64,000 bases of DNA. Origin: Mesorhizobium loti CJ3sym (GTDB lineage Bacteria; Pseudomonadota; Alphaproteobacteria; Rhizobiales; Rhizobiaceae). Numbering within the stretch: position 1 is the stretch's first letter; each line of letters opens with the position of its first letter. The DNA is taken from positions 1 to 64,000 of the forward strand of contig NZ_AXAL01000024.1 in the NCBI RefSeq assembly GCF_000472785.1, in the 5' to 3' direction. Below are positions 44,346-52,571 of this stretch, piece after piece. The position numbers and the translations under genes were made by a program. Below the pieces are notes generated by a model. The model had not been told where the DNA came from and made no database searches. It saw nothing but the letters and a program-made list of their open reading frames with translations.

Positions 44346-47300
44346 ATGACCTTTGTCGAAACCTCAGGACGCAATTTTTTAGCACGGATGCGGCTGACGG
44401 CTTTCGTCGCCGCGCTGTTTTGTCTAGCCGCGACGGCGCTTGCATCAGCTGAAACGAAGAGCCTCAAGGGCGTGGCGCTGATCATCGGCCAGTCGAATTA
44501 CCTGCACATCGCTGCCCTCGCCAATCCGGCCAACGATGCCCGCGACATGGCCAAGATGCTGACCGATCTCGGCTTCGACGCCCGCAACGTCACCGATCGC
44601 GATGCCGCCAAGCTGAAACGCGACCTGGAACGGTTCGTCGAGGATGCCGAAGGCGCCGACGTCGCCTTCATCTACTATTCCGGCCACGGCATCGAGGCCG
44701 GCGGCGAGAATTATTTGGTTCCGGTCGATGCCGACGTCTCCTCGCTGAAGGATGCCGACAATGCGCTGGTGCCGATTTCCGCCGTTATGGACGAACTGAA
44801 AAAGACCGTGCCGGTGACGATCGTGCTGCTCGATGCCTGCCGCACCAATCCGTTTCCGCCGGATGCGGTCGTGCGCCGCGCGCCGACCGCTTCCGCCGAG
44901 CCGATCGGCGCTGGCGGGCTGGAGCCGGTGCGTGGCGCCAAGGCGCTCGGCACTGCGCCTGCGACCGATGCGAGCCTCGGCACCGTAATCGGCTTCGCTG
45001 CCGAGCCGGGTCGCCCGGCGCTGGACGGCGCGGCTGGTGAGAACAGCCCCTATGCGGCCGCCCTGCTGCGGCACCTCGCGGCGATGAAAGGCACCGAATT
45101 CGGCTCAGTCATGCGCATGGTGACCGAAGAGGTCTATCTCGACACCAAGGCAAAGCAGCGCCCCTGGGTCAATGAAAGCCTGCGACGGCTGCTTTATTTC
45201 GGCGTGGCACCGCCCGAACCGACCGGCGATGACGCGCTGATCACCGGTGAACGGCGGCAACTGCTGTTGACCATTTCCGACCTGCCAGACCCCAAGCGGG
45301 CACAGGTGGAACTGGCATCACTGCAAGAGGGCGTGCCGCTCGACGCGCTTTATGGCGTGCTAAGGGCGCTCGGCACCGAAAAAATCCCGGAAGATCCGTC
45401 AGAGCTGCAAAAGGTGCTCAATTCCCAGGCCGAGCGCCTGAAGAAGATGATGGCGGAACGCAATGCGCTGCGCACCGACGATCCGGAGATCACCCGCCTC
45501 GTCGCCTCGGCCGACAAGGCCATCGGCCAGGGCGCCATGGCGACGGCGCGCAAATTCCTCGATGACGCGGTCGGCAGGGTCGAGCAGAACAGCGGCGCTG
45601 TCGACCAGGCCGAGGAACTGGTCAAGCAGAAACGAATCGCCGACGCCGCCATCTATGCCAAACGCGGCGACGCCTCGGCGCTGATCTTCGATTACAAATC
45701 CGCCGCCAACGACTACGCCAAGGCGTTCTCGCTGGTCGAGAAATGGGACGAGAAGCTGCGCTGGAACTACAAGAACCAGGAAGCCGAAGCGCACAACTCT
45801 TACGGCTATGCCACCGGCGATCTCGATTCGCTGCAGCAGGCGATCGAAGCCTACCGCATCATCCTGAACTTCATTCCCAACGGCGAACAGAACCGCGACT
45901 GGGCGATCACCCGCAACAACATGGCGGTGGTGCTGCAAAACATCGGCGAGCGCGAGACCGAAACCGCGCATCTCGAAGAGGCGGCACAGATCTTTCGCGA
46001 TTCGCTTGTCGTCTTCGAGCGCGAGAAAGACGATCGCAACTGGGCCGCGGCACAGAACAACCTTGGCAATGTTTTGCTGAAGCTCGGCGAGCGCGAGAGC
46101 GATCCCAAGCACTTGAATGAAGCGGTGGCGGCGATGCGCGCCACACTCGACAAGCGTCCGCGCGACAAGCTTCCGCTCGACTGGGCATCCTCACAGAACA
46201 ATCTCGGGCTCGCCCTCTATGCGCTCGCCGAGCGTGAACCCGTCGGCGAGCACCTGAAGCAGGCCGAAGCCGCCTATAGGCTGGCGCTTGAGGAATACAC
46301 GCGCGCAAAAACGCCGGTGGAATGGGCGATGGTCGAGAACAATCTCGGCAACACGCTGGTGACGCTTGGCATCCAGCTCAACGACAAGGCGAGGATCAAC
46401 GAGGCAGCCGATGCGTTCCGCGCCGCGCTCAAGGTGCGAACCCGCGAAACCTTTCCGGTATCCTGGGCGACCAGCCGGCTCAACCTCGGCAACGCCCTGA
46501 GCGGCGTCGCCCGCTTCGATATGGACACAAGCACGCTCGACGAGGCGGCGGCGGCCTATGATGATGCGCTGACGGTGTTTACCCGGCAGCGCTTCCCGTT
46601 GGATTGGGCGTCGGCGCAGAACAATCTCGGCTCGATCTATCAGACGCTCGGCCAGCGCACCCGTGACGCGGCCAAGCTGGAACAGTCGGCGGCAGCGTTC
46701 CAGGCAGCCCGGCAGGTCTATGTCAGGCGGAAATTCCCGCAGGACTGGGCGATGAGCTACTACAATCTCGGCAACACACTGCAGCTTCTCGGCGGCGTGA
46801 CGGACAAACCCGAGCACTACAGCGAGGCTGAAGACGCCTACCGCAATGCATTGCGCGAATACAAGCGCGAGACGAATCCGCGGCAATGGGCGCTGACCCA
46901 GGCTGGCCTGGGCTCAACGCTGCACTGGCTGAGCATGAGCAACGCCGATCCCAGGATCCTGCAGGATTCGATCGCAGCGCGCAGGGCGGCACTCGAAGTG
47001 CTGACCATCGAAGCGGCCCCGATCGACTGGGCCAACGCCCAGAACGGCATCGGCATGAGCCTGCTCAATCTCGGCAACCTCCAGCGCACCGGCAAATACC
47101 TCGACCAGGCCGAGGCGGCTTTCACGGCGACGTTGAAGGTGTTCACCAGGGAAAGCCAACCGCTGCAGTGGGCCTTCGAACAGAACAACCTCGGCGACGT
47201 CTACTGGAGCCGCGCCAGCTATGGCGGCGGCAAGCCGGAATATCTCAAAGCCATCGAATTCTTCGAGAATGCCAAGCAGGGCTTTACCGAAGCCGGCTAC

Positions 47301-47366
47301 ACGATCCCCATTCCGCTTACCGACCAGAAGATCGACCTGGTGAAAAAGCAGATCGCCAAAAAGTGA
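44346..47366 (+). CDS. Exported caspase-like (metacaspase/peptidase C14) protein with TPR array
   Basis: A protein of about 1006 residues. A signal peptide (RLTAFVAALFCLAATALASA) leads into a caspase p20 domain of the C14 family: GVALIIGQSNYLHIAALANP, the catalytic histidine H114 in IYYSGHGIEAGGENYLVPVD and the catalytic cysteine C165 in IVLLDACRTNPF. After a helical region come ten repeats of about 50 residues, each with a W-A-X3-N-N/L-G core (for example NWAAAQNNLGNVLLKLGERE, DWASSQNNLGLALYALAERE), a form of TPR. The enzyme would cleave after Arg/Lys or Asp in the periplasm and the repeats hold a partner. ATG 44346 is chosen; TTG 44316 and ATG 44388 are alternatives. Substrate unknown. Confidence 0.85.
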   Translation: MTFVETSGRNFLARMRLTAFVAALFCLAATALASAETKSLKGVALIIGQSNYLHIAALANPANDARDMAKMLTDLGFDARNVTDRDAAKLKRDLERFVEDAEGADVAFIYYSGHGIEAGGENYLVPVDADVSSLKDADNALVPISAVMDELKKTVPVTIVLLDACRTNPFPPDAVVRRAPTASAEPIGAGGLEPVRGAKALGTAPATDASLGTVIGFAAEPGRPALDGAAGENSPYAAALLRHLAAMKGTEFGSVMRMVTEEVYLDTKAKQRPWVNESLRRLLYFGVAPPEPTGDDALITGERRQLLLTISDLPDPKRAQVELASLQEGVPLDALYGVLRALGTEKIPEDPSELQKVLNSQAERLKKMMAERNALRTDDPEITRLVASADKAIGQGAMATARKFLDDAVGRVEQNSGAVDQAEELVKQKRIADAAIYAKRGDASALIFDYKSAANDYAKAFSLVEKWDEKLRWNYKNQEAEAHNSYGYATGDLDSLQQAIEAYRIILNFIPNGEQNRDWAITRNNMAVVLQNIGERETETAHLEEAAQIFRDSLVVFEREKDDRNWAAAQNNLGNVLLKLGERESDPKHLNEAVAAMRATLDKRPRDKLPLDWASSQNNLGLALYALAEREPVGEHLKQAEAAYRLALEEYTRAKTPVEWAMVENNLGNTLVTLGIQLNDKARINEAADAFRAALKVRTRETFPVSWATSRLNLGNALSGVARFDMDTSTLDEAAAAYDDALTVFTRQRFPLDWASAQNNLGSIYQTLGQRTRDAAKLEQSAAAFQAARQVYVRRKFPQDWAMSYYNLGNTLQLLGGVTDKPEHYSEAEDAYRNALREYKRETNPRQWALTQAGLGSTLHWLSMSNADPRILQDSIAARRAALEVLTIEAAPIDWANAQNGIGMSLLNLGNLQRTGKYLDQAEAAFTATLKVFTRESQPLQWAFEQNNLGDVYWSRASYGGGKPEYLKAIEFFENAKQGFTEAGYTIPIPLTDQKIDLVKKQIAKK

Positions 47367-47468
47367 GGCTGCCGAGGCCGCGGACGCTTCGCTTGTCTTT
47401 GTGCCCGCTTTCCAATCCCTATATGCGAATGGTCGGAGTCTGATGCCAGGCTCCTGGGAAGGGTTGCG

Positions 47469-48017
47469 ATGATCCGATTTGCCTTGGCGCTGTTCCTGCT
47501 TGTTGTCCCGGCCGCGGCCCATGCCACGGATGCCGGATGGGCGCTGCTGCGCGATGGCGGCCATGTGGTGCTGCTGCGCCATGCCATGGTCACCGGCACC
47601 ACCGACCCCGCCAATTTCGACATCGACAGCTGTGCCACCCAGATCAACCTGTCGGCGCGTGGCAAGCAGCAGGCAAGCAAGATCGGAGCCCTGTTTGCCG
47701 CACGCGCGGCCCCCATCGAGCGTGTCCTGTCCAGCCGCTATTGCCGTTGCCTCGACACCGCGCGCATCGCCTTCGAGGCCGAGCCGGAGCTTTTTGCGCC
47801 GCTCGATCTCTTGAAGGGCGACGATGCCCAGAAAGCAGCGCAGATCGCCGCCATCATGAAGGAAATCCGCGCCTATTCCGGCTCCGACAATCTGGTCATG
47901 GTTACCAATCTGGAAGATATCGTGGCGCTGACCGGCATTTCGCCGCGTGAGGGCGAGGCCGTGGTCGTCGAGCCGCAGGGCGATGGTCTGCGCGTCCTCG
48001 GCCGCGTCACGTTCTAG
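47469..48017 (+). CDS. Exported histidine-phosphatase-fold protein with a substituted catalytic histidine
   Basis: A 182-residue protein with a signal peptide (to about AAHATDAG) and a histidine phosphatase fold. The nucleophile motif is present as VVLLRHAMVTGTTDP (RHA in place of RHG), and the second arginine in VLSSRYCRCLDTA. The second catalytic histidine, normally in a VTH segment before the final strand, is replaced: the sequence reads LVMVTNLEDIVALTG. The enzyme may therefore be weak, use another acid, or bind rather than cleave phosphate esters. It follows the caspase-TPR gene by about 100 bp on the same strand. Confidence 0.8.
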   Translation: MIRFALALFLLVVPAAAHATDAGWALLRDGGHVVLLRHAMVTGTTDPANFDIDSCATQINLSARGKQQASKIGALFAARAAPIERVLSSRYCRCLDTARIAFEAEPELFAPLDLLKGDDAQKAAQIAAIMKEIRAYSGSDNLVMVTNLEDIVALTGISPREGEAVVVEPQGDGLRVLGRVTF

Positions 48018-48018
48018 A

Positions 48019-48062
48019 GCAATTCCAGGAAAAGTGTGAAGCGGTTTTCCGTCCGGAATTGC
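48019..48062. repeat. Rhizobial palindromic intergenic element (type B)
   Basis: GCAATTCC at the left and GGAATTGC at the right bracket an inner AGGAAAAGTGTGAAGCGGTT-type core with AAAA/TTTT and CGG/CCG pairing. I recognise this as an element that recurs in rhizobial intergenic DNA. It lies immediately after the phosphatase stop, so it could act as a 3'-end structure. Confidence 0.65.
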
Positions 48063-48076
48063 GTCCAAACAATGAG

Positions 48077-48586
48077 TTAGAGTAATTCGCCGTTTCCGTG
48101 AAACGGTGAAATACTCTCGCGATGACCAGTGCCAACTGACGTCTCAGTAAGCAGCCACGCATCGATGCGGAATTTCCACGTCTCGATCATGCGCGCGAAG
48201 GCATCCTCCGTCAGTTCAGACAGATAGGATTCTCCCGCCGCGTTCAGAGCCGTGAACGTATAGTCAATCGATGCTTCGGTGCCGCCATCAGCAGTCGAAC
48301 GGCAGGCCACTTCGACAAATCCGAAACGCGAGTCTGGCGTGACCCTGACATAGCGGACACGATGCGCGGTTGGATCCCAATCGGCGCAAGCCCAGAGCGT
48401 CGTCTCGTCGCCGTGGACGGTTCGGAAAACCATGCCTTGCCGCGTTTGTCCGCTTTGCGGGTGCAGAAATTCCGGGTCCCAGCCCTCTACCCACAAGGTC
48501 TCGCCGATCGGCGTGAACAGCGGGAAGACCCGGTCGACCGGACCGGAAAGGACGATGCTGTGGCTGCGTTCAAGATGGTTTTTCAT
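48077..48586 (-). CDS. SRPBCC (START-like) family protein, second copy type
   Basis: A 169-residue START-like protein beginning MKNHLERSHSIVLSGPVDRVFPLFTP, with the cavity-forming strands (TLWACADWDPTAHRVRYVRV, STADGGTEASIDYTFTALN) and a long C-terminal helix (ELTEDAFARMIETWKFRID). It should bind a hydrophobic ligand. It is unrelated in detail to the SRPBCC protein at 4604. It is the second gene of an operon whose first gene, 11 bp upstream, encodes a ribbon-helix-helix protein. Confidence 0.75.
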   Translation of the reverse strand: MKNHLERSHSIVLSGPVDRVFPLFTPIGETLWVEGWDPEFLHPQSGQTRQGMVFRTVHGDETTLWACADWDPTAHRVRYVRVTPDSRFGFVEVACRSTADGGTEASIDYTFTALNAAGESYLSELTEDAFARMIETWKFRIDAWLLTETSVGTGHRESISPFHGNGELL

Positions 48587-48597
48587 GCGCCTTCCCT

Positions 48598-48855
48598 TTA
48601 CATTCCGTCAGAGGATGGCGCGTCAATGAGACCGTGGCTGTCCGCCGCGCCAAGTTCCAGCCCATAGATGCGCTTCAATTGGCTGATCGTTTCGAGCGTT
48701 TCGGGTGAGAACGGCGCCTGCCCTTCGAAAGCATGCAACACGATGCCTTCGATGAGATCACCGAGACTCATGTCGCGATGTTCGGCCAGCGCCTTGAGCA
48801 CCTTCACCAATCGTTTTTCCAGACGAACCCCGGTCTGCACGCGTTCTATATCCAT
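48598..48855 (-). CDS. Ribbon-helix-helix DNA-binding protein
   Basis: An 85-residue protein opening MDIERVQTGVRLEKRLVKVL KALAEHRDMSLGDLIEGIVL, the pattern of a beta strand followed by two helices found in CopG/MetJ-type repressors. The C-terminus (FSPETLETISQLKRIYGLEL) may mediate oligomerisation. ATG 48855 is used; longer frames lie upstream without a site. Directly before the gene is a perfect palindrome, a likely operator for autoregulation, so this protein probably represses itself and the SRPBCC gene. Confidence 0.75.
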   Translation of the reverse strand: MDIERVQTGVRLEKRLVKVLKALAEHRDMSLGDLIEGIVLHAFEGQAPFSPETLETISQLKRIYGLELGAADSHGLIDAPSSDGM

Positions 48856-48864
48856 AGTCAGATA

Positions 48865-48887
48865 TGTACCATGGTACATTGGTACAT
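48865..48887. promoter_or_regulatory. Palindromic operator before the ribbon-helix-helix gene
   Basis: TGTACCATGGTACA (48865-48878) is a perfect 14-bp palindrome, and TTGGTACAT follows as a third half site. It starts ten bases before the regulator's start codon. Tandem GTAC-type half sites are the usual target of ribbon-helix-helix dimers bound side by side, so this is the probable autoregulatory site. Confidence 0.65.
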
Positions 48888-49101
48888 GCAATCGCCGATG
48901 GGCTGGTGTTGCCGAAATGCCACCGCCGAAAGAAGCCGCAAATTCGCCGCGACAATGCCGCTTGCGACAACCCGTCGCAGGGGCTATAGGCGCGCTCCCG
49001 GTCACGAGAACCGAAGCGAGCACAACGGTTGGAGCTTTCGTCTCCGCCCGTGCAGACGGCTTTGCCGCCCTGTATACGGCGCCGCTTTGGGGATTGGGAT
49101 T

Positions 49102-49176
49102 GCGGGTGTAGCTCAGAGGTAAGAGCGCCGGATTTGGGTCCGGAGGTCGAGGGTTCGAGTCCCTTCATCCACACCA
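49102..49176 (+). tRNA. tRNA-like sequence, anticodon probably TGG (Pro), with noncanonical stems
   Basis: A 75-base cloverleaf-like sequence with TAGCTCAG in the D arm, GAGGG-TTCGAGT-CCCTT as a T arm and an encoded CCA. The acceptor stem has a C-A mismatch at pair 2-71 and a G-T pair at 5-68. Around TTTGGG the stem CCGGA/TCCGG leaves a six-base loop or, with a four-pair stem, an eight-base loop, neither normal. It may be a decayed or phage-derived tRNA. Confidence 0.5.
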
Positions 49177-49247
49177 CGGATAGCTCAGTTTGGTAGAGCA
49201 TCAGATTGTTAATCTGACTGTCGAAGGTTCGATTCCTTCTCCATTGG
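49174..49247 (+). tRNA. tRNA-Asn(GTT)-like sequence with damaged acceptor stem
   Basis: Cloverleaf features are clear: TAGCTCAGTTTGGTAGAGC D arm, anticodon stem TCAGA/TCTGA around TTGTTAA (anticodon GTT, asparagine), and GAAGG-TTCGATT-CCTTC T arm. The acceptor stem has mismatches at pairs 2-71 and 4-69, and no CCA is encoded. Its 5' arm overlaps the CCA of the preceding tRNA-like sequence by three bases. Confidence 0.55.
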
Positions 49248-49606
49248 CCCGATAAGCCAGCACCCTGCCACGGTGTTATCTGAAAAACGGTTCGGGGACT
49301 GGAATGCTGAAGACCTGACGGACGACCGAACCTTCGGGCTGAGGGCGTATCGCAAGGTCCGACGCCATCGGCTCGCGGCCAGGCCCGCGGTGATGGTCAA
49401 GGCGCAGCGTCGTCGGCAAGGCAGGCCAAGGCTTGCCGAGCCCGCGTCCCTGCCCCGCGATCCGCTCCCGCAGGCCCGCCACGGATTGATGCCACCAGTC
49501 CCCGGATCATTCGTGCCCGGAATGACGATGTGAAACGAGAAACGAAGGGAAGATCGACGCATGAGTTGACGCCTCGCATGGGGCCATGCCCGACAGGAGT
49601 AAGACA
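49248..49606. other. Gene-free stretch before the slipin gene
   Basis: About 360 bases with no gene I can support. A frame of 86 codons from 49273 has no ribosome site and a composition unlike neighbouring proteins (Arg/Pro-rich). No clear terminator or operator is seen; a promoter for the slipin gene must be present but has no obvious consensus. Confidence 0.45.
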
Positions 49607-50749
49607 ATGACTGTTCTCGACAAGGTTCTTGGACGCGAGCGCGTCCTCGTAAAAGAAAACGAACGTGCCCTCACCCTCTACAAGGGGGAGATCAAGGCTG
49701 TCTTGCTGCCGGGCGAGCACGCGCTCGTCAACCGGCGCGGCAACCTTGAGGTGTCCCGGCACGATCTGAAGAACCCGGAATTCGTTTCGGCATACGAGAA
49801 GGCGTTGTTCGACAAGCTCCCGGATGTGGCCGCGCGTCATTTCACTGTCGTTCGCACCGGGCGCACGGATGTCGCCGTCATCGAGCGTGACGACAATCTG
49901 CATGCCGTGCTGGCCCCGGATCGCAAGCTGGTGCTGTGGACGGATGCCGGGCCGTGGAAGGTGACGATGGTCGATACCGCGGCCGATCTCGCCATCGATC
50001 CGGCGGTCATGCGCCGGCTCGGCCAGGCCCGGAAGACGGAATTGATGTCCGTCCACCCGGTCGTTGACGGCCAGGCCGGATTGCTGTTCGTCGACGGTGT
50101 CCTGGTGCGGACGTTGTCGGCCGGAGTGCATGCGTTCTGGAATGTCGGACGCTTGGTGCAGGTGAAGGTCGTCGACCTCAAGCGCCAGTCGCTTGACGTC
50201 GCCGGGCAGGAAGTGCTGACCAAGGATCGCGTGACGATCCGCGTCAACATCGCAGCCGAATACCGGGTCGTCGATCCGGTCAAGGCGGTGAGTACGGTGA
50301 AGGACTTCTCCGAGGCCCTTTACCGCGCCCTGCAATACGCCTTCCGCAAGACGCTGAGCGCGCTGACGCTCGACCAGATCCTTGAAAAGAAGGTGACGGT
50401 CGACGAGGAAGCTGCGGCCAAGGTTCGTGCCGACATGGCCGAGATCGGGGTCGAGGTCAGCGATATCGCGCTCAAGGATGTCATCCTGCCGGGCGAGATG
50501 CGCGAGATCCTCAACCAGGTGGTTTCGGCCGAAAAGCAGGCCGAAGCCAATGTCATCCGCCGCCGCGAGGAGACGAACGCCACGCGTTCCCTCCTCAACA
50601 CGGCCAAGGTGATGGCCGAAAACCCGGTGATGCTGCGGCTGAAGGAGCTCGAGGCTCTGGAAACCATCGCCGGCAAGGTCGAGCGGCTGACCGTCCACAA
50701 CGGGACGAGCGGACTGCTCAACGACCTGGTCAAGCTCCGCGAGAGCTGA
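49607..50749 (+). CDS. Slipin / SPFH (band 7) family protein
   Basis: A 380-residue protein with the band 7 domain at about residues 160-320. QVKVVDLKRQSLDVAGQEVL TKDRVTIRVNIAAEYRVVDP is the slipin core, and the helical stretch KQAEANVIRRREETNATRSL forms the flotillin-like coiled coil. The N-terminal 30 residues lack an obvious membrane segment, unlike most slipins, so attachment to the membrane may be indirect. SPFH proteins form oligomeric scaffolds in membrane microdomains. ATG 49607 has GACAGGAGTAAGACA upstream. No partner NfeD gene is adjacent. A palindrome and a strong terminator follow. Confidence 0.82.
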   Translation: MTVLDKVLGRERVLVKENERALTLYKGEIKAVLLPGEHALVNRRGNLEVSRHDLKNPEFVSAYEKALFDKLPDVAARHFTVVRTGRTDVAVIERDDNLHAVLAPDRKLVLWTDAGPWKVTMVDTAADLAIDPAVMRRLGQARKTELMSVHPVVDGQAGLLFVDGVLVRTLSAGVHAFWNVGRLVQVKVVDLKRQSLDVAGQEVLTKDRVTIRVNIAAEYRVVDPVKAVSTVKDFSEALYRALQYAFRKTLSALTLDQILEKKVTVDEEAAAKVRADMAEIGVEVSDIALKDVILPGEMREILNQVVSAEKQAEANVIRRREETNATRSLLNTAKVMAENPVMLRLKELEALETIAGKVERLTVHNGTSGLLNDLVKLRES

Positions 50750-50797
50750 TGCATGTCGCCCGAAAGTGGTTTCGGTTTTGGGAAAACGACATGCATC
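50748..50797. repeat. Rhizobial palindromic intergenic element (type C)
   Basis: GATGCATGTCG at the left and CGACATGCATC at the right form an 11-bp perfect inverted repeat around a GAAAGTGGTTTCGGTTTTGGG-type core. I recognise it as a recurrent element in Mesorhizobium-type genomes. The slipin stop lies inside its left end. Confidence 0.7.
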
Positions 50798-50825
50798 GAA
50801 ACAGAGACTAACGTTGCGTCAATGG

Positions 50826-50854
50826 AAGGGCCGCCGGGTTGACCGGCGGCCCTT
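50826..50854 (+). terminator. Strong terminator hairpin after slipin
   Basis: AAGGGCCGCCGG-GTTGA-CCGGCGGCCCTT: a twelve-pair stem with a five-base loop, followed by CTTGCGTTTCTT. It ends the slipin transcript before acpXL. Confidence 0.7.
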
Positions 50855-50983
50855 CTTGCGTTTCTTGGGTACGCTTCCCATCTGCGCCCGGACTATCAGG
50901 CCTTTTCCTGCCGGGAAAAACCGATTAGACAGCGCCGAAACAAGATGCGGACAGATTCCGCCCGCAAAGAAGGAAAAGCCCCG

Positions 50984-51277
50984 TTGTCCACCACGAATTC
51001 CACCACGTTCGACAAAGTCGCCAAGATCATTGCCGACACCAGCGAGATCGATATCGACACCATCACGCCCGAGAGCCACACGATCGACGATCTCGGCATC
51101 GACAGCCTCGATTTCCTCGACATCGTCTTTGCCATCGACAAGGAATTCGGCATCAAGGTGCCGCTGGAAAAGTGGACCCAGGAAGTCAATGACGGCAAGG
51201 CTTCGACCGACGATTACTTCGTCATGAAGAACCTGTGCGCCAAGATCGACGCGCTGGTCGCCGCCAAGACCGCCTGA
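50984..51277 (+). CDS. acpXL: Specialised acyl carrier protein AcpXL
   Basis: A 97-residue acyl carrier protein. The phosphopantetheine site is serine in [18 protein letters not shown], the exact sequence found in rhizobial AcpXL, and the C-terminus ends [15 protein letters not shown]. AcpXL carries the growing 27-hydroxyoctacosanoyl chain that LpxXL attaches to lipid A. Start is TTG 50984 with GAAGGAAAAG before it; an ATG at 50945 would add 13 residues unlike the family. It is the first gene of the cluster, followed by two ketosynthases. Confidence 0.92.
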   Translation: MSTTNSTTFDKVAKIIADTSEIDIDTITPESHTIDDLGIDSLDFLDIVFAIDKEFGIKVPLEKWTQEVNDGKASTDDYFVMKNLCAKIDALVAAKTA

Positions 51278-51332
51278 TATCGGCCGGCGTGCGGCCTTGA
51301 CGGGCTGCGCTGCCTGACCCACAAAGCCGCTC

Positions 51333-52523
51333 ATGAGCAGCCCCCGCGACGTCGTCATCACTGGTATCGGCCTTGTCTCCTCCTTGGGAGAAGGCCCTGA
51401 CGCCCACTGGCAGAGGCTTGCGCAACCGGGCCTGCAGCCGGTGCTCGAAACCGCGCGCTTTGCGCCCTATACCGTCCATCCGCTGCCGGAAATCGACTGG
51501 AACCTCCAGATCCCCAAGCGTGGCGACCAGCGGCAGATGGAAACCTGGCAGCGGCTCGGCACCTATGCCGCTGGCCTTGCCCTGGACGATGCCGGTATCA
51601 AGGGCAATGACGAGCTCTGCACGACCATGGACATGGTTGTGGCAGCCGGCGGCGGCGAACGCGACGAGGCGGTCGATGCCGCCATTCTCGCCGCTTCGGA
51701 AAGCCGCAACGACCGCGACGTTCTGCTCAACGAGAAGCTGACCACCGAGTTGCGGCCGACCTTGTTCCTGGCCCAGCTTTCCAACCTGCTCGCCGGCAAC
51801 ATCTCCATCGTCCACAAGGTGACAGGCTCCTCGCGCACCTTCATGGGCGAGGAAGGCGCTGGTGTTTCCGCCGTCGAGACGGCAGCCGCGCGCATCCGCT
51901 CCGGCCAGTCCACGCATGTCCTGGTCGGCGGCGCCTTCCAGACGCAACATTCCGACATGCTGCTCGGCTACGAGCTCGCCGGCTATCTGCATCGCGGCCC
52001 CTGGAAGCCTGTCTGGCAAAGACAGGGCGCCGAGGGTGGTGGCGTGGTGTCCGGCTCCGGCGGCGCCTTCCTGGTGTTGGAACAGCGCGAACACGCGACA
52101 AGTCGTGGGCGGAAAATCTACGCCGAGCTCGGACCGGTCGTTTCCGGTCGCGCCAGGCGCTCGCGTGGAGAACTCGATGCCGAGATCGCCGCGTTGCTCG
52201 GCCGGGCGTCGCTGCCGAACGGCAAGCTGCTCGCCATGTCCGGCGCGTCCGGCGCGCACGCGGCAACCACTGCCGAGAAGAGAGCGCTCGATGCCGTCGA
52301 GGCGATCACGACACGCGGCTTCTCGACGCTGACCGGGCATATGAAGGAAGCGCAGTTTCCGTTCGCCGTGGCGCTGGCAGCACTCGCTGTCGACCGCAAG
52401 GCCGCCTACCCTGTCTTTGATGCCGCAGCCGAGAAGCCGTTTGACGGCATTCCCGCAAGCGTCCTTGCAACGGCGATCGGCTATCACCAATTCGAGGGCA
52501 TGGCGCTGGTCAATGCCGCTTAA
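51333..52523 (+). CDS. fabF2XL: Degenerate beta-ketoacyl-ACP synthase, FabF2XL type
   Basis: A 396-residue thiolase-fold ketosynthase homologue lacking two catalytic residues. The nucleophile region reads VTGSSRTFMGEEGAG, where active KAS II has T-A-C-X-S-G: cysteine is replaced. The first catalytic histidine (HGTST in active enzymes) is replaced by ASGAHAATT. The second histidine, in LTGHMKEA, is kept. It resembles the chain-length factor of type II polyketide synthases and probably dimerises with the next gene product to set the length of the very long acyl chain. It starts 55 bp after acpXL. Confidence 0.83.
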   Translation: MSSPRDVVITGIGLVSSLGEGPDAHWQRLAQPGLQPVLETARFAPYTVHPLPEIDWNLQIPKRGDQRQMETWQRLGTYAAGLALDDAGIKGNDELCTTMDMVVAAGGGERDEAVDAAILAASESRNDRDVLLNEKLTTELRPTLFLAQLSNLLAGNISIVHKVTGSSRTFMGEEGAGVSAVETAAARIRSGQSTHVLVGGAFQTQHSDMLLGYELAGYLHRGPWKPVWQRQGAEGGGVVSGSGGAFLVLEQREHATSRGRKIYAELGPVVSGRARRSRGELDAEIAALLGRASLPNGKLLAMSGASGAHAATTAEKRALDAVEAITTRGFSTLTGHMKEAQFPFAVALAALAVDRKAAYPVFDAAAEKPFDGIPASVLATAIGYHQFEGMALVNAA

Positions 52524-52571
52524 GGCGGCGCGCACCATGTTGCAGAGATTAAACCGCTCGAGGGCTTCCCG

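Noticed and set aside
49273-49533. An 86-codon frame after the tRNA-like genes
   Set aside because: No ribosome-binding site, an Arg/Pro-rich composition typical of noncoding GC-rich DNA, and no family resemblance.
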